In this document: positions 47,473 to 55,934 of the stretch, piece after piece
How positions within the stretch are numbered: position 1 is the stretch's first letter
Layout of the letters: every line of letters begins with the position of its first letter
Notes under the pieces: generated by a model
Seen by the model: the letters and a program-made list of their open reading frames with translations, nothing else
What the model was told of the DNA's origin: nothing
Databases searched by the model: none
Origin: Streptomyces calvus
GTDB taxonomy: Bacteria > Actinomycetota > Actinomycetes > Streptomycetales > Streptomycetaceae
DNA: 64,000 nucleotides
NCBI RefSeq assembly: GCF_006782915.1
Contig: NZ_VCNP01000019.1
Span: 1 to 64,000 of the forward strand
Direction of reading: 5' to 3'
Made by a program: the position numbers and the translations under genes

Positions 47473-49920
47473 TCAGCCCCGCAGGTCCACCAGCAGCGGC
47501 GGCGCGTGCTCGCCCTCGACGGTCGTCAGCGACAGCACCGCGTGCCCCGGCGGCACCGCGTGCGCCAGCTCGGAGGCGGACCACCGCTCCCGTTCGACCT
47601 GCCGCACGGTGACCGCGTCCGTCGTCACCGCCCTGCCCGTCACCAGCTTCCGCAGGGCGTGAAAGGCCCTGGTCATCGGCTGGTCGGCGAAGACGGTGTG
47701 CTTGGCGACCTCCGTGGTGTCCACCCATTCGGTGCCCCAGGTCTGCGCGAACCGGCTGCCGTCCCAGGTGGTGACGCCGCTGAAGGCCATGCGGCAGCCC
47801 ACGGCCCCATAGAGCGGGCCGTGCAGCGTCTCGGGGACGTCGCCGATGGTGCGCAGGGCGAGCAGCACGCCCGCGTTCTGCGAGCGCAGCCGCTGGATGC
47901 GGCGCACCGACTCGGCGGTGACCGCGCCCGTCGCGTCGTCCAGGACCAGGCAGGCGAAGTGCGTGCGCCGGCCTTCGCGGACGACGGCGTGGAACTGCGC
48001 GAGCACCAGCCGGGTGATCATCCGGCCGGCCTCCTCGTGCCCGTGCTCGGGCAGCTCGATGCGCACCCGCAGGGGGTGCTGGGCGACCGCGCGCAGGGAG
48101 AACGGCCGGCTCGGGCCGCCTCCGCCGAAGAAGTCCGCGAACACCGGCCGGTTCAGCAGGGCCAGCCGGTCGGCCAGGGCACGGCCGGCGTCGCCCGGGG
48201 TGCCGGTCTGCCGCAGGCGGGCGTCGAGTTCGCGCCGCATGACGTCGTTCCCGCTCGCGGCGAGCGCCTCCCGCAGCGGGACCAGGGCGCTCTCCTCGCC
48301 CTCCAGCAGCTCGCGCAGCTCCGGCAGGGCCGGGAAGCGGCCGTGCACCGCACGGAAGGGGCCGAGCAGCTGCGCCAGCGCGGTGGCGGCGCCCTGCGCG
48401 CCGACCGTGTCGAGGTCGCCCACGAGCGCCTCGGCGAGGATCGCGGCCGCCTCGTCCGGGTCGGTGGACTCGGCGTACGGGTCCAGGTCGTGCACCGAGG
48501 ACGGATCGCCGATCCGCACGTTCACGTCGAAGGTGTCGTCCGGGCCGAGCGGCGTTCCGGCGGAGCAGACGGCGACGACGGCGCAGCGGCCGGTGAGCGC
48601 CTGCAGCGCGAGGGCCTCGGTCACCGGCCGGACGAGGGTGCGGGTCTTGCCGGATCCGGAGGGGCCGACGGCGAGCAGCGAGGTGCCGAGCACGTCGAGG
48701 CCGAGGGCCGCCCCGGCCTCCTGGTACGGCTGCGGGGTGCGCTCGGCGGCCACCCAGCGGCCGATGCGCACCTGGCCGGTGAGCAGGTCGTGGCGGGCGG
48801 TGCGGTGCGACAGGTCCCGGACGCCGGACGGGTGCGTCCAGGCGGCGCCGCCGCGGCGCAGCACGGTGTCGCGGAAGGCGTCCAGGCTGCCGCCGCTGCG
48901 GGCGGCGGTGAAGGCGTGCTCGACCCGGGCGCAGTCGACGTCGTTCATGCGGCCGCCGGTGACCTCGGCGGTGAGCAGGTCGGCGGCCTCCTGCTGGCCG
49001 GCGTCGCGCAGCTCGGGCCACTGGGAGCGGGGGCGGTCGGGCGCGGCGGCGGACGCGGCGGCCGTCCGTCGGGCGAGCAGGTGCCGGGCGTACGGCAGCC
49101 AGCCACCGAGGCGGGCGAACGGCCACAGCACGAGCAGCGTGATGACCGTGTACAGCGTGTTGGTGAAGAGCTGCGAGGTCATCGGCTCGTAGCTGTCGGC
49201 GATCAGCGCGGTCAGGGACAGCAGCGGGTCGACGACGGGCGCCGGGGACCAGCCGACCCCGGGGAAGGCTTCCGGGAAGACGAGGCTGAGCACGAGGAGG
49301 GCGAGGCCGGCGGCGATCAGGGCGCGGGCCGGCTGCGGCCTGTGGCTCACGTAGTGGCGGACGACGGCGCGCCAGCTGCCGAGCACGGCCACCGCGGCCA
49401 CCAGCGCGAGGAAGCAGACGCCTTCGTAGACCACCAGGGCCTCGGCACCCGGGGCCGGCACCGCCCGGTCCTCGAACACCTTCGGCGAGGCCACCGTGCC
49501 GCCCCACCACCAGTCGTCCGGTGTGAACGTCCGCAGCGGCACGAGCTGGTACGAGGTGACGCCGCGCTGCCACAGCGACCACACCAGCGCCGCCAGGGCG
49601 AGCGGGACCAGCATGCCGGCGACCGTCACCGGAGCGATTCGTTCCGCGTCGGGTTTCGCCGGCCGGTGGCCGTACCGCCAGATTCCCGGTCGTGCGGACG
49701 GGCGGGCCCGGTCCAGCCAGGCGGCGACGGCGGACGCGGAGCCGGGGGGCCGCTCCGGCATCGGTGGTGCGCCCGGTGAGCGGGCCGGCCGCGGCGGCGC
49801 CGCCGGCACGTCCGGTGGCCCCGCCGGGCGCGGCACGGGGTCCGCCTGCGTGCCCTGCGTCTCCCGGGTCCCGTCGCTGTCCATCGCCCCTGCCCCCTGA
49901 CCAGCCGCTGCGTCTGCCAT
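47473..49920 (-). CDS. Membrane-bound VirD4/TraG-like ATPase, function unknown
   Basis: 815 residues. A Pro/Ala-rich cytosolic tail (1-95) precedes membrane segments at about 97-117, 163-182, 198-216 and 255-275; the C-terminal cytosolic ATPase has Walker A A-V-G-P-S-G-S-G-K-T (Lys425), Walker B C-L-V-L-D-D (657-662) and a QxxxRxxxN-like region after it (RIQRLRSQNAGVLLALRT). This layout is that of type IV coupling proteins and related FtsK/TraG ATPases. No relaxase, other type IV secretion gene, or integrase is nearby, so it is not part of a visible conjugative element. ATG 49920; an in-frame ATG at 49884 is possible. Divergent from gabT. Confidence 0.75.
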   Translation of the reverse strand: MADAAAGQGAGAMDSDGTRETQGTQADPVPRPAGPPDVPAAPPRPARSPGAPPMPERPPGSASAVAAWLDRARPSARPGIWRYGHRPAKPDAERIAPVTVAGMLVPLALAALVWSLWQRGVTSYQLVPLRTFTPDDWWWGGTVASPKVFEDRAVPAPGAEALVVYEGVCFLALVAAVAVLGSWRAVVRHYVSHRPQPARALIAAGLALLVLSLVFPEAFPGVGWSPAPVVDPLLSLTALIADSYEPMTSQLFTNTLYTVITLLVLWPFARLGGWLPYARHLLARRTAAASAAAPDRPRSQWPELRDAGQQEAADLLTAEVTGGRMNDVDCARVEHAFTAARSGGSLDAFRDTVLRRGGAAWTHPSGVRDLSHRTARHDLLTGQVRIGRWVAAERTPQPYQEAGAALGLDVLGTSLLAVGPSGSGKTRTLVRPVTEALALQALTGRCAVVAVCSAGTPLGPDDTFDVNVRIGDPSSVHDLDPYAESTDPDEAAAILAEALVGDLDTVGAQGAATALAQLLGPFRAVHGRFPALPELRELLEGEESALVPLREALAASGNDVMRRELDARLRQTGTPGDAGRALADRLALLNRPVFADFFGGGGPSRPFSLRAVAQHPLRVRIELPEHGHEEAGRMITRLVLAQFHAVVREGRRTHFACLVLDDATGAVTAESVRRIQRLRSQNAGVLLALRTIGDVPETLHGPLYGAVGCRMAFSGVTTWDGSRFAQTWGTEWVDTTEVAKHTVFADQPMTRAFHALRKLVTGRAVTTDAVTVRQVERERWSASELAHAVPPGHAVLSLTTVEGEHAPPLLVDLRG

Positions 49921-50146
49921 CAGCGAGTCAATCTAACGCCCCGGCAGGGCGAGTTCACCGATTGCGCGGCCGGGTCCGGCCACCGCGGCCATTCCGCCCC
50001 CGCGTCGAGGCCGCGCCCGCGCTATGTCCACCGCGGACAACCCGGCCCTCCGGACAACGCCCACATGGAGCATGCCCAGCCTCCGCTCGCCGCCCTAGCC
50101 TGCGAGAAAAGAACGCACGTGTCCGGAACACCCCCAGGAGCCCCGC

Positions 50147-51481
50147 ATGACCGCACTTCCGCAGGAGCGCCGCGTCGTCACCGCCATTCCCGGCCCCAAG
50201 TCGCAGGAGCTGCAGGCCCGCCGCACCGCCGTGGTCGCGCAGGGCGTGGGCTCCGTACTGCCGGTGTTCACCACCCGCGCGGGCGGCGGCATCATCGAGG
50301 ACGTCGACGGCAACCGGCTGATCGACTTCGGCTCGGGCATCGCCGTGACCTCCGTCGGCGCCTCGGCCGAGGCCGTCGTCCGCCGCGCCTCCGCCCAGCT
50401 CGCCGACTTCACCCACACCTGCTTCATGGTCACGCCCTACGAGGGTTACGTCGCCGTCGCCGAGGCGCTGGCCGAGCTGACCCCGGGCGACCACGCGAAG
50501 AAGTCCGCGCTGTTCAACAGCGGCGCCGAGGCCGTCGAGAACGCCGTCAAGATCGCCCGCGCGTACACCAAGCGGCAGGCGGTCGTCGTCTTCGACCACG
50601 GCTACCACGGCCGGACCAACCTGACGATGGCGCTGACCGCGAAGAACATGCCGTACAAGCACGGCTTCGGACCGTTCGCGCCCGAGGTGTACCGCGTGCC
50701 GGTCGCCTACGGCTACCGCTGGCCCACCGGCCCGGAGAACGCCGGTCCTGAGGCCGCCGCGCAGGCCATCGACCAGATCTCCAAGCAGGTCGGCGCCGAC
50801 AACGTGGCCGCGATCATCATCGAGCCGGTGCTCGGCGAGGGCGGCTTCATCGAGCCGGCCAAGGGCTTCCTGCCCGCGATCAGCAAGTTCGCCTCGGACA
50901 ACGGCATCGTCTTCGTCGCCGACGAGATCCAGTCGGGCTTCTGCCGCACCGGCCAGTGGTTCGCCTGCGAGGACGAGGGCATCGTCCCGGACCTGATCAC
51001 CACCGCCAAGGGCATCGCGGGCGGTCTGCCGCTGGCCGCCGTCACCGGCCGCGCGGAGATCATGGACGCCGCGCACGCGGGCGGCCTCGGCGGCACCTAC
51101 GGCGGCAACCCGGTGGCCTGTGCCGGTGCGCTCGGCGCGATCGAGACGATGAAGGAGCTGGACCTCAACGCCCGGGCGAAGAACATCGAGGCGGTCATGA
51201 AGTCCCGCCTGGCCGCCATGGCCGAGAAGTTCGACGTCATCGGCGACGTCCGCGGCCGCGGCGCCATGATCGCCATCGAGCTGGTCAAGGACCGCGCCAC
51301 CAAGGAGCCGAACCCGGAGGCGACCGCCGCGCTCGCCAAGGCCTGCCACGCCGAGGGCCTGCTGGTGCTGACCTGTGGCACCTACGGCAACGTGCTGCGT
51401 TTCCTGCCGCCGCTGGTGATCGGCGAGGACCTGCTGAACGAGGGCCTGGACATCATCGAGCAGGCGTTCGCGCGCATCTGA
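50147..51481 (+). CDS. gabT: 4-aminobutyrate aminotransferase
   Basis: PLP enzyme that transfers the amino group of GABA to 2-oxoglutarate, giving succinate semialdehyde. 444 residues; class III aminotransferase blocks F-N-S-G-A-E-A-V-E-N-A-V-K, F-D-H-G-Y-H-G-R-T, the cofactor Asp in V-A-D-E-I-Q-S-G-F, and PLP Lys near residue 288 in T-T-A-K-G-I-A-G-G. Length and motifs fit GabT well, though ornithine-type relatives cannot be excluded. Its product is the substrate expected for the nearby dehydrogenases. Followed by a hairpin and then the 6C-like RNA. Confidence 0.94.
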   Translation: MTALPQERRVVTAIPGPKSQELQARRTAVVAQGVGSVLPVFTTRAGGGIIEDVDGNRLIDFGSGIAVTSVGASAEAVVRRASAQLADFTHTCFMVTPYEGYVAVAEALAELTPGDHAKKSALFNSGAEAVENAVKIARAYTKRQAVVVFDHGYHGRTNLTMALTAKNMPYKHGFGPFAPEVYRVPVAYGYRWPTGPENAGPEAAAQAIDQISKQVGADNVAAIIIEPVLGEGGFIEPAKGFLPAISKFASDNGIVFVADEIQSGFCRTGQWFACEDEGIVPDLITTAKGIAGGLPLAAVTGRAEIMDAAHAGGLGGTYGGNPVACAGALGAIETMKELDLNARAKNIEAVMKSRLAAMAEKFDVIGDVRGRGAMIAIELVKDRATKEPNPEATAALAKACHAEGLLVLTCGTYGNVLRFLPPLVIGEDLLNEGLDIIEQAFARI

Positions 51482-51501
51482 GCCCGCATCGATGCAGGTG
51501 A

Positions 51502-51537
51502 GCCGCTCGCCGGGGCCGTCCGGTCCCGGCGAGCGGC
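51502..51537 (+). terminator. gabT terminator hairpin
   Basis: Perfect 13-bp stem (51502-51514 with 51525-51537; arm GCCGCTCGCCGGG), 10-nt loop, 20 bp after the gabT stop. Confidence 0.82.
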
Positions 51538-51739
51538 AGAGCGTGTGAAGAAGGTGTGCGAGGTGGATGTCAGGACTCCGTTGGCCCTGTCGCGGGACCG
51601 GACCCTGCCGTAACTTTCTACCCGGATGAGAGATACACCCCGCCCGCAGGTGACTGCGGGTGGTTCAGGCCGGGGCCTCCCCAGCTTCGACCTGGTCGTG
51701 CCCTCGCGCACACAAACCGGGGCCTGCAGGCTTCGGGTC
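51538..51739. promoter_or_regulatory. Region upstream of the 6C-like RNA
   Basis: About 200 bp with no coding potential that I trust. It contains a 7-bp hairpin closed by a GTGA (GNRA-type) loop at 51643-51660, and by position the promoter of the small RNA. I could not match it to a known riboswitch. Confidence 0.4.
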
Positions 51740-51880
51740 TCCTCACGATCGGACGGTCGCCCGCCCCAAACCCCCCGGGGCGCGCGACGTTCCGGTCAGG
51801 ACGGCCGCCCAGGCACCTCCACGGCAAGCCGTTCACCGAAGGGCCAGTGCACACCCCCCCTTGCACTGGCCCTTCGGCGT
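51740..51880 (+). ncRNA. 6C: 6C small RNA (two C-loop hairpins), approximate ends
   Basis: Two successive hairpins with cytosine-rich loops, the defining feature of the actinobacterial 6C RNA. Hairpin 1: 51756-51767 with 51777-51788, 11 of 12 pairs, loop AAACCCCCC. Hairpin 2: 51837-51851 with 51862-51876, 15 perfect pairs, loop CACCCCCCCT. The second stem is terminator-like and marks the 3' end; the 5' end is a guess. It lies 200 bp after the gabT terminator, so it should have its own promoter. As far as I recall, a small RNA has been reported next to gabT in S. coelicolor. Function of 6C is not settled. Confidence 0.75.
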
Positions 51881-51942
51881 GTCACCGCTGCGGTTCCTCC
51901 GCGGCGCGGCGGGGTGGTCGCCGACCTGCCAAGCTGGGCGGC

Positions 51943-52581
51943 ATGCTGCTGCTCGGACCGCCCGTCCTCCTCTTCGCGCTGATCACCTGGCAGGTCGTCG
52001 TCGACGGACCGCTGGTGGACCTCGACGAGCGGCTGAGCCGGGACCTCGTCCATCCGGACCGGGCCTCCGAACTGCTCGCCGACCTCGGCAACATCCAGGT
52101 GGCGGTGCCGGTCCTGGTGGCGGCGCTGGCGTACGTCGCGTGGCACGGACGTGCGCGGGATCGTGACCGCTGGTGGCTGCCGCCGCTCGCCGGGGCCGCG
52201 GCGATGGCGCTGGTGCCGGCGCTGGTCGCCCCTTTGAAGGAGTGGACCGACCGTCCCGGCACGCCGGCCGTGCCCCCGGCGGACGGCTACTACCCCTCCG
52301 GCCACACCGCCACCGCCGTGGTGGCGTACGGCGCGGCGACGCTGCTGCTCCTTCCGCTGCTGCGGTCGCCGGCCGTACGCCGCGGACTGGTCGTGCTCTG
52401 TGGCGGCCTGGTCCTGGGCGCCTCCTACGGGCTGGTGCGGCGGGGCTACCACTGGCCGCTGGACGTGGCGGCCAGTTGGTGCCTCGGCGCGGTGCTGCTG
52501 ACCGGCCTGTGGCTGCTGGTCAGCCGAAGTAGCCGTCGAAGGTCCGCTGGAACTCCCAGCCGCCGAACCGGTCCCAGTTGA
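51943..52581 (+). CDS. PAP2-family membrane phosphatase
   Basis: 212 residues from ATG 51943; the frame is open upstream through the 6C RNA, where initiation is unlikely. Multi-span membrane protein with the three phosphatase motifs: K-E-W-T-D-R-P (K..RP), P-S-G-H-T-A-T (PSGH) and the Y-G-L-V-R-R-G-Y-H-W-P-L-D-V block (R..H..D). Lipid phosphate or undecaprenyl diphosphate phosphatase activity is typical of the family; the substrate is unknown. The last 20 codons (S-R-S-S-R-R-R-S...) run antisense into the convergent chitinase gene, overlapping it by 62 bp. Confidence 0.86.
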   Translation: MLLLGPPVLLFALITWQVVVDGPLVDLDERLSRDLVHPDRASELLADLGNIQVAVPVLVAALAYVAWHGRARDRDRWWLPPLAGAAAMALVPALVAPLKEWTDRPGTPAVPPADGYYPSGHTATAVVAYGAATLLLLPLLRSPAVRRGLVVLCGGLVLGASYGLVRRGYHWPLDVAASWCLGAVLLTGLWLLVSRSSRRRSAGTPSRRTGPS

Positions 52582-54331
52582 TCGACCAGGTCATCAGCCC
52601 GCGCAGCCCGGGCCAGGTCCCGTGGGGCGTGTACGAACCGCAGTTGGTGCGCTTCGTCAGGCAGTCGAGGGTCTTGGTGACCTCGGCCGGGGACACGTAC
52701 CCGTTGCCGGCGTTGGTCGTGGCCGGCATGCCGATGGCGACCTGGTCGGCGCGCAGCGGCGGGAAGACGTTGTTCGCGTCGCCCGCGACCGGGAAGCCGG
52801 TGAGCAGCATGTCCGTCATGGCGATGTGGAAGTCGGCGCCGCCCATCGAGTGGTACTGGTTGTCCAGGCCCAGGATCGGGCCGGAGTTGTAGTCCTGGAC
52901 GTGCAGCAGCGTCAGGTCGTCGCGCAGGGCGTGGATGACCGGGAGGTACGCGCCCGCCCTCGGGTCCTGGCCGCCCCACTTGCCGGTGCCGTAGTACTGG
53001 TGGCCGAGCTGGACGAAGAAGGTCTCCGGGGCCATGGTCAGCACGAAGTCGTCGCCGTAGCGGGCCTTGAGGGTCTTCAGCGCGGAGATCAGGTTGACGA
53101 TCACCGGAGTCCTCGGGTTCCGGAAGTCGGTGTCGTCGGCGTTGAGGGAGAGCGAGTGGCCCTCGAAGTCGATGTCCAGGCCGTCGAGTCCGTACTCGTC
53201 GATGATCTTCGAGACGGAGGAGACGAAGGTGTCCCGGGCCGCCGTGGTGGTCAGCTGGACCTGGCCGTTGGCGCCGCCGATGGAGATCAGCACCTTCTTC
53301 CCTGCCGCCTGCTTGTCCTTGATCGCCGCCTTGAACTCGGCGTCGCTCTCCACGCCCGGGCATTCGGACGCCGGGCAGCGGTCGAAGCGGATGTCACCGG
53401 AGGTGACCGAGGTGGGCTCGCCGAAGGCCAGGTCGATGACGTCCCAGCTGTCCGGGACGTCGGCCAGGCGCGTGTAGCCGGAGCCGTTGGCGAAGCTCGC
53501 GTGGAGGTAGCCGACCAGGGCGTGGGGCGGCAGGCCGGAGTCGCCGCCGGAGTCGGGGGCGGTGGTCGTCGCGGTCACGGTGGCCGAGCGGGCCGACTCG
53601 CCCGCGTCGTTCACGGCGGCGACCTGGAAGGCGTACGCCGTCGCGGGCGACAGTCCGGTGACGGTGGCCGACGTGCCGCTCACCGTCCGGATCCTGGTGC
53701 CGTCGCGGTAGACGGCGTAGCCGGTGGCGCCCGTGACCGGTGACCAGGACAGGGCCACGCTCGTGGAGGTGACGGTGCCGGTCCTGAGGCCGGTGGGCGG
53801 GGCGGGCGGCTGCTCCGTACCGCCGCCGGGGCCGGTGAGGGTGATGTCGTCGGCGTGGTAGGCGCCGGTGCCGTACCAGTCGTGGAGGTGGATGGTGACG
53901 CGGGTGGTGGCCGGTCCGGTGCGGAAGGTGGTGGTGAGCTGCTGCCAGTCGGGCGCGGACTGCGTCCAGGTGGAGACGTCGGTGGTGCCGGTGCCGCTCG
54001 CGCCCAGGTGGACGTAGCTGCCGCGGACGTGCCCGGCCAGCGTGTACTGCGCGTCCGGTTCCACGGTGACGGTCTGCGAGCAGCGGGCGTTGTCGGCTCC
54101 GGACGGAGTGGCCTTCAGTGCCGACGTCCCGCTGTGGACGGGCGCGTTCACGGTCGTGCCGGCGGTGCAGGTCCAGCCGTCGAGGCCGCTTTCGAAGCCG
54201 CCGTTCCTGGCGAGGTCCGCGTCGGCCGCGCGGGCGGCCGACGACAGCGCCGTCATCGAGGTCGCGGCCAGGGCGGCGGCGGTGAGCAGCGCGACGAGGG
54301 GCCGACGGGTGAGAGGTCTGGAGCGGTCCAC
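52520..54331 (-). CDS. Secreted GH18 chitinase with CBM and fibronectin III domain
   Basis: 603 residues from GTG 54331, with GGAGG 5 nt upstream. Sec signal (T-R-R-P-L-V-A-L-L-T, cleavage near A-R-A-A-D) is followed by a jelly-roll carbohydrate-binding module (NGGFESGLDGWTC..., about 40-180), one Fn3 domain (PPTGLRTGTVTSTSVALSWS, about 185-270) and a GH18 barrel with D-G-L-D-I-D-F-E-G; the catalytic Glu is near residue 389. Breaks down chitin outside the cell. A DasR-type operator lies upstream, so induction by chitin-derived N-acetylglucosamine is expected. Domain order CBM-Fn3-GH18 is the common Streptomyces form. Confidence 0.95.
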   Translation of the reverse strand: MDRSRPLTRRPLVALLTAAALAATSMTALSSAARAADADLARNGGFESGLDGWTCTAGTTVNAPVHSGTSALKATPSGADNARCSQTVTVEPDAQYTLAGHVRGSYVHLGASGTGTTDVSTWTQSAPDWQQLTTTFRTGPATTRVTIHLHDWYGTGAYHADDITLTGPGGGTEQPPAPPTGLRTGTVTSTSVALSWSPVTGATGYAVYRDGTRIRTVSGTSATVTGLSPATAYAFQVAAVNDAGESARSATVTATTTAPDSGGDSGLPPHALVGYLHASFANGSGYTRLADVPDSWDVIDLAFGEPTSVTSGDIRFDRCPASECPGVESDAEFKAAIKDKQAAGKKVLISIGGANGQVQLTTTAARDTFVSSVSKIIDEYGLDGLDIDFEGHSLSLNADDTDFRNPRTPVIVNLISALKTLKARYGDDFVLTMAPETFFVQLGHQYYGTGKWGGQDPRAGAYLPVIHALRDDLTLLHVQDYNSGPILGLDNQYHSMGGADFHIAMTDMLLTGFPVAGDANNVFPPLRADQVAIGMPATTNAGNGYVSPAEVTKTLDCLTKRTNCGSYTPHGTWPGLRGLMTWSINWDRFGGWEFQRTFDGYFG

Positions 54332-54376
54332 AAGGGCCTCCGGGCATGGGGGAGTTGGAGGGTGGAGCGCGCTCAA

Positions 54377-54392
54377 TTTGGTCCAGACCAAT
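54377..54392. promoter_or_regulatory. DasR-type operator (dre) upstream of the chitinase
   Basis: TTTGGTCCAGACCAAT, with a perfect 14-bp palindrome inside (TTGGTCCAGACCAA). It matches the known dre consensus ACTGGTCTAGACCACT at 12 of 16 positions and lies 46 bp upstream of the chitinase GTG. Confidence 0.88.
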
Positions 54393-54416
54393 TCGGTTGT
54401 CAAGCCCTCGCGCGGC

Positions 54417-55835
54417 TCAGCTGTCGAAGCCCAGGCCCAGCCTGTCCATCGTCCGCAGCCACAGGTTGCGCCGCCCGCCGTGCGCGTCCGCCCTGGCCAG
54501 CGACCACTTGGTGAGGGCGATGCCGGTCCAGGCGAACGGCTCCGGCGGGAACGGCAGCGGCTTCCTGCGCACCATCTCCAGCTCCGTGCGCTCGGTCCGC
54601 TCCCCCGCCAGCAGGTCCAGCATCACCTCGGCGCCGAAGCGGGTGGCGCCGACGCCGAGGCCCGTGTAACCGGCGGCGTACGCCACCCGGCCCGCGTGGG
54701 CCGTGCCGAAGAACGCCGAGAAGCGGGAGCAGGTGTCGATCGCGCCGCCCCAGGCGTGGGTGAAGCGCACGCCCTCCAGCTGCGGGAAGCAGGTGAAGAA
54801 GTGCCCGGCGAGCTTGGCGTACGTCTCCGGCCGGTCGTCGTACTCGGCCCGCACCCGGCCGCCGTACGGATAGACCGCGTCGTAGCCGCCCCACAGGATG
54901 CGGTTGTCGGCGGAGAGCCGGAAGTAGTGGAACTGGTTGGCGCTGTCGCCGAGGCCCTGGCGGTTGGCCCAGCCGACGGACGCCAGTCGGCCGGGGGTGA
55001 GCGGCTCGGTCATCAGGGCGTAGTCGTACACCGGGACGGTGTACGGGCGGACCCGTCGGACCAGGCTGGGGAAGACGTTGGTGCCGAGGGCCACCTGGCG
55101 GGCGCGGATCCGCCCGTAGGGCGTGCGCACGTCCATGCCGGCGCCGTACTGCTTCAGGGTGAGGGCCGGGGTGTGCTCGTGGACGCGGACGCCGAGTTCG
55201 CGGCAGGCCCGCTTCAGCCCCCACGCCAGCCGGGCCGGATGCAGCATCGCCACGCCCCGGCGGTCGTACAGGCCCGCCCGGAACGTCGGGGAGTCCACCT
55301 GCGCCCGTACGGCCTCGGTGTCCAGGTACTCGATGCCCCCGGCCAGGCCCGCGCGCTCGATCCGCCGGTGCCAGTCGCGCAGTTCGCTCTCCTGGTGGGG
55401 CTCGGTGGCGACGTCGATCTCACCGGTGCGTTCGAAGTCGCAGTCGATGGAGTACCGGGCGACCGTCTCCTCGATGGCGTCGAGGTTGCGGGCGCCCAGC
55501 CGCTCCAGGGTGTGGATCTCGTCCGGCCAGCGGGTGAGTCCGTTGGGCAGGCCGTGGGTGAGGGAGGCGGCGCAGAACCCGCCGTTGCGGCCCGAGGCGG
55601 CCCAGCCCACCTCGCGGCCCTCCACCAGCACCACGTCCCGGGACGGGTCGCGCTCCTTGGCGATCAGCGCGGTCCACAGTCCGCTGTAGCCGCCGCCGAC
55701 GACCAGCAGGTCGCACGTCTCGGTGCCGGTGAGGGCGGGTTCGGGGCCGGGCCTGCCGGGGTCGTCCAGCCAGTAGCAGAGCGGCCGGGCCTCGGAAAGG
55801 GAACGCGTCCAGCGACTCATGGCGCTCGGGGCCAT
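54417..55835 (-). CDS. FAD-dependent oxidoreductase, gamma-glutamylputrescine-oxidase-like
   Basis: 472 residues. DAO-type flavoprotein: dinucleotide-binding V-V-G-G-G-Y-S-G (residues 45-52), E-G-R-E-V-G-W-A-A-S-G-R-N-G-G-F and a C-terminal flavin contact block (AAGYTGLGVGATRFGAEV). The N-terminal Y-W-L-D-D segment and overall type are those of PuuB-like amine oxidases. It is the last gene after the polyamine importer, so oxidation of a (glutamyl)polyamine to an aldehyde is the likely reaction; the aldehyde dehydrogenase at the head of the operon would take the product on. Start may be ATG 55835 or M6 (55820). Confidence 0.87.
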   Translation of the reverse strand: MAPSAMSRWTRSLSEARPLCYWLDDPGRPGPEPALTGTETCDLLVVGGGYSGLWTALIAKERDPSRDVVLVEGREVGWAASGRNGGFCAASLTHGLPNGLTRWPDEIHTLERLGARNLDAIEETVARYSIDCDFERTGEIDVATEPHQESELRDWHRRIERAGLAGGIEYLDTEAVRAQVDSPTFRAGLYDRRGVAMLHPARLAWGLKRACRELGVRVHEHTPALTLKQYGAGMDVRTPYGRIRARQVALGTNVFPSLVRRVRPYTVPVYDYALMTEPLTPGRLASVGWANRQGLGDSANQFHYFRLSADNRILWGGYDAVYPYGGRVRAEYDDRPETYAKLAGHFFTCFPQLEGVRFTHAWGGAIDTCSRFSAFFGTAHAGRVAYAAGYTGLGVGATRFGAEVMLDLLAGERTERTELEMVRRKPLPFPPEPFAWTGIALTKWSLARADAHGGRRNLWLRTMDRLGLGFDS

Positions 55836-55849
55836 GATTTCAACTCCCT

Positions 55850-55930
55850 ACAGGGGACAGCGGTGTGTGTTTTCTCCGGGCGGTGTGCTGTTTCTCTTCG
55901 GGTGTGCGTGTTCTCCGGCGGCGGGTGTTC
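55850..55930. repeat. Three imperfect repeats of about 22-24 nt in the potC-oxidase spacer
   Basis: The 99-bp spacer contains three T-rich units on the plus strand built on GTGTG...TTTCTCCGG. The stretch is lower in G+C than its surroundings and gives an A-rich untranslated leader for the oxidoreductase. Confidence 0.5.
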
Positions 55931-55934
55931 TTCC

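Noticed and set aside
47473..49920. Integrated conjugative element
   Set aside because: No relaxase, integrase, replication gene, flanking direct repeat or tRNA target is visible around the ATPase gene.
51601..51740. Possible riboswitch (c-di-AMP or glycine type) upstream of the 6C RNA
   Set aside because: Apart from one small GNRA hairpin the conserved blocks of those riboswitches are not present.
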